Shown piece by piece: positions 24,697-31,807 of a stretch of 34,847 bases of DNA. A program made the translations under genes and the position numbers. Source of the DNA: Rhodopirellula sp. SM50. GTDB lineage: Bacteria > Planctomycetota > Planctomycetia > Pirellulales > Pirellulaceae. The notes under the pieces were generated by a model that worked only from the letters and a program-made list of their open reading frames with translations, searched no databases and was not told the DNA's origin. The stretch is from the NCBI RefSeq assembly GCF_002289565.1, contig NZ_NTFY01000049.1, forward strand, positions 1 through 34,847, written 5' to 3'. The first letter of the stretch is position 1. Each line of letters begins with the position of its first letter.

Positions 24697-25467
24697 ATGC
24701 ATTTGGTCGATCACGGCGGTGTGACGGATCACGGGACGTTGCTGTGGATCGGCGATCGCGATTCAAACGCTTACTGCGATGCCTATGACTTTTGCGAGTC
24801 GCACGTTTCGCAGCTGGCTTATCGCGTCGATCTAAAATCAGCGCTGCTGCGTCCGGCGTCGGCGGTGCGAACGATCTTGTGTTGCCGCGACAATGACTCG
24901 GCCGAATCGATCGAGCTGTTCCAAACGCTCTGTCGGTTGCATGGGGATGCCAAAGCGGTGTTGCTGTTGGGGCCGCTGTGCGCCGGAGCGCGACCTTCGC
25001 CGGCTGACCTGTTTGAGGTGCCGACGATTCATTGGCATGAGTGGGAATCATTTTTGCCGGGTTATCTACGACGCTGCGGATGGGCCAACCCGCCCAGTGG
25101 CGCGCCGCAAAGTATCGCGGTCGTTGCGTCGAGTTACGCCAACGCGTCGGCGTTGCTGTCGATCGCCTCGTCCGGCCCGGCGTCGGCGATCTGGTGCCGG
25201 CCCGACCAGTTGGCGACCCTACATCGCTTCGACGAGATCTGGTGGGATGATTCGGCGACCGAAGGTGAGTCCTGGGACCGCTTGATGGACCGCTTGGTGG
25301 ATCCGCCCCGCGAGCATGTTTGGGTGAGCGGAAACATCACGCCGAAATCAAAGTCTGCGGCGATGGAGGCCGGGGTCGACCTGGTGATCGCCAAGCCGGG
25401 TGATTTCTCATTGCTGATCGATCGGGCGGCCGGCGAGACCGGATTCGGGCGGCGCCGCGCGGCGTGA
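24697..25467 (+). CDS. Protein with receiver-like folds downstream of HTH-EIIA
   Basis: A 256-aa protein without a firm family. The C-terminal half (about 135-248) has a receiver-like layout: a first strand SIAVVASSYANAS, a middle strand FDEIWWDDSATEG with acidic residues, then VWVSGNITPKSKSAAMEAGV and DLVIAKPGDFSLLIDRA with the conserved Lys. The N-terminal half (GTLLWIGDRDSNAY, then ILCCRDNDSAES and AVLLLGPL) may be a second, degraded copy. The first acidic pair of a true receiver is not evident in the C-terminal half, so phosphorylation is doubtful. Two Mets are close (24691, 24697); GGGGAG suits 24697. Its place after HTH-EIIA suggests a shared regulatory role. Confidence 0.7.
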   Translation: MHLVDHGGVTDHGTLLWIGDRDSNAYCDAYDFCESHVSQLAYRVDLKSALLRPASAVRTILCCRDNDSAESIELFQTLCRLHGDAKAVLLLGPLCAGARPSPADLFEVPTIHWHEWESFLPGYLRRCGWANPPSGAPQSIAVVASSYANASALLSIASSGPASAIWCRPDQLATLHRFDEIWWDDSATEGESWDRLMDRLVDPPREHVWVSGNITPKSKSAAMEAGVDLVIAKPGDFSLLIDRAAGETGFGRRRAA

Positions 25468-25542
25468 GTCGCAAGTGTTCGTCGTCGCAGCGTGGTTTTG
25501 AGCCACCGCGAACGCTCCCCGGCCGCTCGCCCAATGCCACTT

Positions 25543-25738
25543 CCTCAAGGTGTTAGCGGAACGGCGCGAGGCGTCCGGTCGCGTTTCAAAAACACCGTGA
25601 AAGACCGGAGGGCTCGCGCCCTGCCGCTAACAAGAACACTCCTCAAGGTGTTAGCGGAACGGCGCGAGGCGTCCGGTCGCGTTTCAATAACACCGTGAAA
25701 GACCGGAGGGCTCGCGCCCTGCCGCTAACAAGAACACT
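25543..25738. repeat. Tandem duplication of a 98-bp hairpin element between convergent genes
   Basis: Two 98-base units (25543-25640 and 25641-25738) differ at one position (25590 A, 25688 T), so the duplication is recent or maintained. Each unit folds into a long imperfect hairpin: the left arm begins TGTTAGCGGAACGGCGCGAG and the right arm ends GGGCTCGCGCCCTGCCGCTA. The core is related to the nested inverted repeat at 9436-9557. Both sites lie between convergent genes. No reading frame of note is present. Confidence 0.88.
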
Positions 25739-25787
25739 CCGCTGGGCGTCCAAGTCGATGACATTGGCCGCTCGCCCCTGGCGTTCG

Positions 25788-25828
25788 ACCCTCCCCTCGT
25801 GTCGATCGGACCTCCAGCCGGGGAGGGT
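25788..25828. repeat. Long-loop version of the CCCTCCC hairpin
   Basis: Arms ACCCTCCCC (25788-25796) and GGGGAGGGT (25820-25828) pair perfectly around a 23-base loop; sequences beside the stem (TTCG before, GACTG after) resemble the copies at 86-181. It lies 27 bases beyond the stop of the minus-strand HD-GYP gene and could mark its 3' end. No T-tract. Confidence 0.6.
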
Positions 25829-25854
25829 GACTGAAGAGGTGTCGACCCCCAGGC

Positions 25855-27495
25855 CTACAACTGGCCGGGCGTGGATGGTTGGGGCGTTTCAGCGGGGACC
25901 GTGAATCCTGGGGTTCCGATGATGGGGCGTCCATCGACGGGGGCCGGTCGGGTCGCGGGCCGACGCGGCTGGTGGTTGATGCGGATCTCGTCGATTTCGT
26001 CGATGTAGCGATCAAAGACTTGAATCAGGTTGGGATCCCAAAACGTGCCTGCGCCGTCGTTGAGAATCGTGACCGCACGGTCGATCGACATGCCTTTCCG
26101 ATAGGGGCGATCACTGGTCATCGCATCGAAGGCGTCGCAGACGGCCAGGATGCGACCGTCGATGGGGATGTTTTCCCCGGCCAATTGATCGGGATAGCCT
26201 TCGCCGTTCCAGTGTTCATGGTGGTAGAGCACACCGGGCAGGATGTCTTGCAGGGCATCGAGTTCTTGCAAGATTCGCCAGCCGGAGTCCGTGTGCGTTT
26301 CGATGATCGCCCGTTCTTCGTCGTTGAGCCGATTGGGTTTTTGAAGCACGCCATCGGGGATGGCGATCTTGCCGACGTCGTGCAGCAGACCGGTCAGGTA
26401 GATCCGTTCGCATTCGACGGACGTGAATCCGATCTTCGATGCCAGGCAGCGGGCAAAGCTGGCGACGCGTTCGCTGTGCCCGCAGGTGTAGGGGTCGCGG
26501 GCTTCGACGGCGTTGACGAGTGCTCGGATGACGTCGGTAAACAGTTCTTCTTTTTGACGAAGCAAGCGAATGTTGTTGAGTTGCGCGGCCAACTGATTGG
26601 TTGCCGTTTCCATCAGCGACGCTTGCACGGTCGTGAATCCGAGTTGCGCCCACGGCACGTCGTCGACATCATCTTTGACCCGATTGCACGCCATCACCCA
26701 GCCGTGCAGCCGCCCTTCGCTGGAACACTCGACAATGACGTATTCGTCCAGCCCGGCAACGCCGCAATGTTGATCGCCGATGTTGCGATTGCGGACGACC
26801 GGTTGCTGACTCAGTTCTGCGGCATGGCTTTGAATCAGTTCCAACACCGATTCGTCTTGGATCAGTCGCGTTCCGGTCCAGAGGGGGCGCCGTTGCTGTC
26901 GTCCGGAATCATCGACCAAGATGGCCGCGATCGAGACGGCGCCCACACCGCTGACCAAGGGCATCAACGAGGCGAGTACGAAACCGTCGGTGTCCTCTTC
27001 GGTTTGCGGCAGTTCCAGACTGGAAGCGAGCGCGCGGATCAGCGACAGCTCTTCAAAGTCCTGCATCACCTGGTTGGTCAACGAATCGACTTCGGCCAGC
27101 AACTGTTTGGTTTCGTTGCGTGAGATTTCGAGTTCGAGCAGTGTCATCGCGTGGCGGCCGATTCGTTCGGCATGGTCCGCGGGCGCCGACCAGACGGCGA
27201 TCCCTCCGGCGGGCATCGAGAGTGCTTGACGAACCGTCGCTGCACCAGACGCTTGTTCGGTGTGCACGCGATGCGGGTCGCAGGTCGCTTGCACGACCAA
27301 GGGGTGTCCGCCGTCACGCGCTTCGACCACCGTGACAGACAAACCGATCCCCTCGGCCAAGATATGGGCGAGTGATCCGTCGAGCCCACCTTGGTCATAC
27401 GTGCAGACTTTGACGATGGAAGACGCCGTCTCGGAAGACGCCGTCTCGTCTGCATTGCCTCGGGGCGTACCGTTTTGCTCGACCGCTGGATTCAT
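25855..27495 (-). CDS. GAF-like/HD-GYP domain protein (c-di-GMP phosphodiesterase)
   Basis: A 546-aa cytoplasmic protein. An N-terminal domain (about 28-125) of unknown type is followed by a helical linker (about 120-155), a GAF-like sensor region (about 155-310) and an HD-GYP domain (about 320-500). The catalytic signature is intact: GHSERVA (339-345), HD at 372-373 in LLHDVGKIAIPD, HHEHWNGEGYP with GYP at 433-435, and the DAFDAMTSDRPYR region (454-466). HD-GYP enzymes hydrolyse c-di-GMP. A Pro-rich tail ends the protein. Its ATG overlaps the upstream receiver gene's stop (4 bp), showing translational coupling. A perfect 15-bp tandem duplication (27419-27448) gives repeated SETAS near residue 20. 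Confidence 0.93.
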   Translation of the reverse strand: MNPAVEQNGTPRGNADETASSETASSIVKVCTYDQGGLDGSLAHILAEGIGLSVTVVEARDGGHPLVVQATCDPHRVHTEQASGAATVRQALSMPAGGIAVWSAPADHAERIGRHAMTLLELEISRNETKQLLAEVDSLTNQVMQDFEELSLIRALASSLELPQTEEDTDGFVLASLMPLVSGVGAVSIAAILVDDSGRQQRRPLWTGTRLIQDESVLELIQSHAAELSQQPVVRNRNIGDQHCGVAGLDEYVIVECSSEGRLHGWVMACNRVKDDVDDVPWAQLGFTTVQASLMETATNQLAAQLNNIRLLRQKEELFTDVIRALVNAVEARDPYTCGHSERVASFARCLASKIGFTSVECERIYLTGLLHDVGKIAIPDGVLQKPNRLNDEERAIIETHTDSGWRILQELDALQDILPGVLYHHEHWNGEGYPDQLAGENIPIDGRILAVCDAFDAMTSDRPYRKGMSIDRAVTILNDGAGTFWDPNLIQVFDRYIDEIDEIRINHQPRRPATRPAPVDGRPIIGTPGFTVPAETPQPSTPGQL

Positions 27496-27956
27496 GCACT
27501 TGCTCCTGGTAGACCGGTCGACGGCATTCCCTCGGTCGGCGTGGATGCAGCGGGGGCGGGTGGGCAGGCAGCTTTGGAGGCGTGTTGATTGATGGCATCG
27601 CTGACGGCCGAGACGACGGTTCCCGGGCTGAACGGTTTGCCGAACACCGTGTCGATTTTCAGCTTGACCACGCGGGGGTCACGCGACAATTCCAGTTGAC
27701 GTCCGGTGACCAGGAAGCAGGGCAGCGTCGCGTCCATTTCGCGGACGCGTTCGATCAATTCGATCCCCGACATGATCGGCATTTCATGGTCACTGACGAC
27801 CGCAGCGACTTGGCTGTCACAGAACGATTTCCACGCCTCGCCGCCGTTGCCGCAGGTGATCGGTTCGAATCCACAGGATTTGAACTTGAATGACAACACG
27901 CGAGCCAGGCCGGGATTGTCTTCGGCGATCAGCACTTTTCGTTTTTCGGTGGGCAT
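27492..27956 (-). CDS. Single-domain response regulator (receiver)
   Basis: A 154-aa stand-alone receiver. Acidic pair E12-D13 (IAEDN), phosphoacceptor D56 in VVSDHEMP, Thr84 (FLVTG) and Lys107 in FGKPFS are all present, so it should be phosphorylated. A Pro/Ala-rich tail (about 128-154) has no domain. It overlaps the HD-GYP gene start by 4 bp and begins 21 bases after the REC-HD-GYP gene. Such single-domain receivers commonly act in phosphorelays or by protein contact. The neighbouring histidine kinase is the natural phosphodonor (inference). Confidence 0.93.
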   Translation of the reverse strand: MPTEKRKVLIAEDNPGLARVLSFKFKSCGFEPITCGNGGEAWKSFCDSQVAAVVSDHEMPIMSGIELIERVREMDATLPCFLVTGRQLELSRDPRVVKLKIDTVFGKPFSPGTVVSAVSDAINQHASKAACPPAPAASTPTEGMPSTGLPGASA

Positions 27957-27977
27957 GGCAGTTCGTCAGAATAAAAG

Positions 27978-29078
27978 TTAGATGGTGGGAGTGGCGAGGT
28001 GCGCGGGAACGGAGTCGGTCGCAGCATCCGGGGCGTCCTCGGGGGCTTCGTCTTGAATCATCTCGCAAAACTTGTCGACCAGATCGGGGTCGTGAATTCC
28101 TTGCTTGGCGCGATGTCGCAGAATCTCGACCGCTTCGGCTTGCGACTTTGCGCGTCGAAAGGGTCGATCATTGGTCAGTGCGCTATAGACATCGACGATG
28201 CCGACGATTTGAGCCTTGAGCGGAATCTCGTTGCCGCGCAAACCGTCCGGATAGCCGGTGCCATCGAAGTGTTCTTTGTGGTGTCGGATGATCGGCAGCA
28301 CGGGGGCCAACGGTTTCAGCGGCGCGCAGATGTCGCAGCCCACTCGCGGGTGCTGGTGGAACAGGGCGCGCTCGCGCGGGGTGAGCGGTCCCGTCTTCTC
28401 CAAAATCGAATCGGGGATCGCGATCTTTCCGACGTTGTGCAGGATGGCTCCGTAGCGAAGCATCTTGAGTTCCGCTGCGTCGAGGCCGATGGCTTTCCCG
28501 AACGCGACGGCGAAGTTGGCCGCTTGCTCGACATGGCCGCTGCTGTATCCGTCTTTGCTGGCGACGGCACGGGCCAATGACAGGGCGACGCTTTCGGCTC
28601 CGATCAATTCGGCATTGCCTTTGTGAAGCCGCGTGATCGATCGCAGGCGAACTTTTAGTTCGCCCCGGTTGATGGGTTTGCTCAGGAACTCGTCGGCGCC
28701 GGCCTCGACCGCCTCGTTGATTTCTTCGTTCGATCCGGTGGTCGTCAACATGACGATCGGAATGGTGCGGTATTGCATGTCGCTTTTGAGTTCGCGACAA
28801 ACCTTCAATCCGTCCATGCCTCCGCCCAAGCCGGCGTCCAGCAGGATCGCGTGTGGTTCCGGCGTGGCGGTGGCGCAGGCGTAAGCGTCGGGCCCGTTGG
28901 TGGCTTCGATGATCTCGTAGGATTCTCCGGCCAGCCCCATCCGCAACAACTTGCGAATCGTGGCGTTCCCGTCGGCGACCAGGATTCGCATTTTGCGTTG
29001 GGCATCCACGGCCGCTTGTGAAAACGATTCCGCGAACCCTTCGGCGAATCCTTTGTTCAATTCGTTGCGTTCGATCAT
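27978..29078 (-). CDS. REC-HD-GYP response regulator with altered HD motif
   Basis: A 366-aa protein: receiver (about 30-150) plus HD-GYP domain (about 160-340). In the receiver, D36 (VADGN; one acidic residue of the usual pair is Ala35), phosphoacceptor D81 (ILLDAG), T112 and K134 (LSKPIN) are present. In the HD-GYP domain GHVEQAA, HQHPRVG, RHHKEHFDGTGYP (GYP 275-277) and VDVYSALTNDRPFR are kept. The HD dyad, however, is H214-N215 (AILHNVGKIAIPD; codon AAC). The missing Asp normally binds metal, so activity is probably reduced or lost and the protein may act as a c-di-GMP sensor or regulator. ATG 29078 is preferred to TTG 29084. Confidence 0.92.
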   Translation of the reverse strand: MIERNELNKGFAEGFAESFSQAAVDAQRKMRILVADGNATIRKLLRMGLAGESYEIIEATNGPDAYACATATPEPHAILLDAGLGGGMDGLKVCRELKSDMQYRTIPIVMLTTTGSNEEINEAVEAGADEFLSKPINRGELKVRLRSITRLHKGNAELIGAESVALSLARAVASKDGYSSGHVEQAANFAVAFGKAIGLDAAELKMLRYGAILHNVGKIAIPDSILEKTGPLTPRERALFHQHPRVGCDICAPLKPLAPVLPIIRHHKEHFDGTGYPDGLRGNEIPLKAQIVGIVDVYSALTNDRPFRRAKSQAEAVEILRHRAKQGIHDPDLVDKFCEMIQDEAPEDAPDAATDSVPAHLATPTI

Positions 29079-29151
29079 GATCAACCTATCGATTCCCGTG
29101 CTGGTTCAAGTTGTGATTCGCGGCACCCAATGTTTCAACGTTGACGAAACG

Positions 29152-30318
29152 CTAGACACCTGCCAGGTCAAGATTCAACACCGCGTCTTCGGGACGCAGC
29201 GTTCGTTCGCCGGCCGGTTCGTCGCACATTTCCGCTTCACGCGGTAAACGGATCGTGAACATGGTTCCGGTGTCGACGACGCTTTCGACGTCGATGGTTC
29301 CGCCGTGCAGTTCGGTCAGGTGCTTGATGATCGCCAAACCGAGTCCGGTGCCGATGCCTTGATCGGCGATGGCGGCTTGATAATAGGGCTCAAATAAATG
29401 CTCCATGTGTTCTGGAGCGATGCCGCGGCCGGTGTCTCGCACGCTGATGCGGAACATGTTCTTTTCGTCGGGACGGATTTGGACGATCACGCTGCCGCCG
29501 CTGGAGTTGTACTTGATCGCGTTGGAGAGCAGGTTCAACAGGATTTGTCGCAGTCGCAACGGGTCAGCGATCACTTCATTCAACTCCACGTCGACTTGAG
29601 CGGTGATCGAAATCTCTTCGTCTTTCGCCCGCACGCTGACCATCGACACACACTGGGACACCAATTCGGCCAACGCCACCGGTTGCGGTGCCAAACGGAT
29701 CATGCCTGCTTCGGCTTTGGCGTAATCCAAAATGTCATTGACCAGCGCCAACAGATGCTGAGCGGAGTCATCGATGTCCTGCACAAACTCACGTTGCGAT
29801 TCGTTCAGTTCACCGGTGCTTCCGTCGAGCAAGGTTTCGCTGATGGCCGTGATGGTGGACAGCGGCGTGCGGACTTCATGGGAGGTTTGTCGGAGGGCCT
29901 GGGCACGCATCGCGACAAGTTGTTCCTGGATTTGATTTTCCAGCGCCCGCTGTTTTTCTTCACGCTGCAGCCGATAGCTGGCCATCAACACGCGGACGGT
30001 GAGAAACAGCACCGCTCCCAGGGCGGCCATGTCCCGAACCGCGTCAAAGATTGGACTCCAGGTCGTCGGTTCGGCCGCGTAGTAGAGCTGGGCGAACATC
30101 GTCGCGGTGACGACGGCAACAATCGCGCTGGCCAGACCCAAGGCGCGACGACGGACCAGCGCATAGGCGGATCCGACGGCCGCCAGGTAATACAGAATCA
30201 GGACGAAACGATCCTCGAACGCCATCTGGTGCATGATGACGAGAAAAAGGACCGCCGATCCGAAAATCAGGCTGTCCGGGCCGAACGTTCGAGAGAGTTT
30301 CTGTTTCAACGCGTGCAT
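29152..30318 (-). CDS. Membrane-bound sensor histidine kinase
   Basis: A 388-aa kinase. An N-terminal membrane region with about four hydrophobic segments (17-35, 37-54, 59-79 and 94-114) leads through a charged helix (about 117-143) into HisKA and HATPase_c domains. The phosphoacceptor is His147 in TSHEVRTPLS; N-box N266 (LLSNAIKYN), DTGRGI (295-300) and GTGLGLAI (323-330) complete the ATP site. No large periplasmic sensor loop is visible, so it may sense within the membrane. ATG 30318 has GGAG nine bases upstream; a longer start at 30369 has none. It is first in a same-strand run with two receivers and two HD-GYP domains and probably phosphorylates them. Confidence 0.95.
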   Translation of the reverse strand: MHALKQKLSRTFGPDSLIFGSAVLFLVIMHQMAFEDRFVLILYYLAAVGSAYALVRRRALGLASAIVAVVTATMFAQLYYAAEPTTWSPIFDAVRDMAALGAVLFLTVRVLMASYRLQREEKQRALENQIQEQLVAMRAQALRQTSHEVRTPLSTITAISETLLDGSTGELNESQREFVQDIDDSAQHLLALVNDILDYAKAEAGMIRLAPQPVALAELVSQCVSMVSVRAKDEEISITAQVDVELNEVIADPLRLRQILLNLLSNAIKYNSSGGSVIVQIRPDEKNMFRISVRDTGRGIAPEHMEHLFEPYYQAAIADQGIGTGLGLAIIKHLTELHGGTIDVESVVDTGTMFTIRLPREAEMCDEPAGERTLRPEDAVLNLDLAGV

Positions 30319-30528
30319 AGTGTTGTGCTCCGACGGTTGGAATCGCCCAAACCGGGCGTTTTTCGTCATCGAACACTACGTTGCACTTTTCATCCCATCT
30401 TCGGATTCGCACTTTGACTTGGGATCAGCCCCCCCGGGCACCATGAATATTGGGGCCGTGCCGGTTGTGCATTTCCGCCTGTTTTTACCGCTGGCGGCCT
30501 GTTTTCCAGTCAAATGTCGTCGATCCGA

Positions 30529-31641
30529 TCACTGGGCCCGCGGGACATCCCTCGCGGTCGGCAATTCGACACGATCGGCCGGTTTTGACGGTGACGGAGC
30601 ATCCGACGGGTTTGGCACCGGCACCAAGAACAGCCGCACCGGGGTGTCGCGATCGGGGATCTTGGATTCAAACGGGACGAATCTCAGCGAGTCGGCGTCG
30701 GCACTGCTGGGGATCGCAACGTCCAGCATCGCGCTGGAAAAATTCGAGACACAGATCATGTCGCCGGAGTCGGCCATGTAGTGTTCTTGTTTGGTTTCTT
30801 CGTCCTGCCAGAAACCGCTGCCGGCAAAAACCCATTCGGCCGTCATCGCCTGTTCTGTCTGTAGATCCTGGACCCACTGGCGGGCATCCACGACGTGGAA
30901 TTGATCGTCGGCGTCGTACCAGCAGACCCAGACTCGGATTACCTGGCCCGTCGGCGGGGCAAATTCTGGACGAAATCGCACCGGGGTTCCCGGGGTCGCG
31001 TCGACCGCCAGCAGGGCGGCATGCACTTCGCGCGATCGCGCGATCGCCGCAACGATCGACTCATGCTCTTTCGTCCCCACCGGACAGGCAAACATTTCCA
31101 GTGCACCGCGTTTGAGCGCCACGTAGCCATCGATGATCACACGCTGACGTTGGGGATCGATCCACAGCCGACCGGTTGCGCTCAGCTGTTTCGCACCCGG
31201 CGGCGGCTGAAAGGCCTTCCGCGCGATTTCTTCGGCGGTCGGGCCCTCGGGTTCCCATTGGGGAAGGTCTTCCTCGCGCGGGGCGGGTTCCGGGGCGGCG
31301 TCGGCAGCCGTTGTTTGGACGTTCGCGTTGTTCGGGTCCGGGGACATGTCCGGTGGGGACGGCAGCGGCCGGCCGGGACCGGGCCCAATCTCGTCCGGCG
31401 TCGCAACGGGGTCGGAGGGCTTGGGCGTTTCAGGTTGCGGATCAATCGGGGGGATGGCCGGATCGGAGACTTGAGTTTCGGGTTCGTCGACCGTCGTTGA
31501 ATTCGACTCTACGAGAGGTTCGGACGCGTTTTCCGTCGCCGTCTCGGTGCCACCTTGGGGTGCCGATTGGCCGCAACCGATCAACGGGATCAACAGCCCG
31601 AGTAGCGAACAGGCTAAACCGAGTCGGATTCGATTATTCAT
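30529..31641 (-). CDS. YdjY-domain-like lipoprotein
   Basis: A 370-aa predicted lipoprotein. The signal peptide ends in a lipobox with Cys23 (LIPLIGCG). A long Pro/Glu/Asp linker (about 25-145) follows, then a domain at about 148-345 that I recognise as YdjY-like: RVIIDGYVALKRGALEMFAC (167-186), GTKEHESIVA and WVCWYDADDQFHVVDARQW. YdjY domains are found in E. coli YdjY and many planctomycete lipoproteins, with no assigned function. The start is ATG 31641, which gives the signal peptide at the N-terminus; the frame extends upstream without one. The 211-base gap before the kinase start and its composition suggest a separate transcript from the signalling operon. Confidence 0.83.
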   Translation of the reverse strand: MNNRIRLGLACSLLGLLIPLIGCGQSAPQGGTETATENASEPLVESNSTTVDEPETQVSDPAIPPIDPQPETPKPSDPVATPDEIGPGPGRPLPSPPDMSPDPNNANVQTTAADAAPEPAPREEDLPQWEPEGPTAEEIARKAFQPPPGAKQLSATGRLWIDPQRQRVIIDGYVALKRGALEMFACPVGTKEHESIVAAIARSREVHAALLAVDATPGTPVRFRPEFAPPTGQVIRVWVCWYDADDQFHVVDARQWVQDLQTEQAMTAEWVFAGSGFWQDEETKQEHYMADSGDMICVSNFSSAMLDVAIPSSADADSLRFVPFESKIPDRDTPVRLFLVPVPNPSDAPSPSKPADRVELPTARDVPRAQ

Positions 31642-31807
31642 AAAGGCCGCTGGAGAGATTGAATGGGGATGCGATGGGACGCGTGGACAGTGGGTGCAAG
31701 AGTCACGCATGGCGAGTAAGGTAGCGTCCGATCTACTGGTGCCATTTTTGTCGCGCTGCCGTCTGTCTCCCATCTTCGCCTTTTGACCTGCTCGAATCCA
31801 GCCTCCA

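Noticed and set aside
25879..27123. Long plus-strand frame opposite the HD-GYP gene
   Set aside because: The minus strand has an intact HD-GYP signature; the opposite frame shows no motif.
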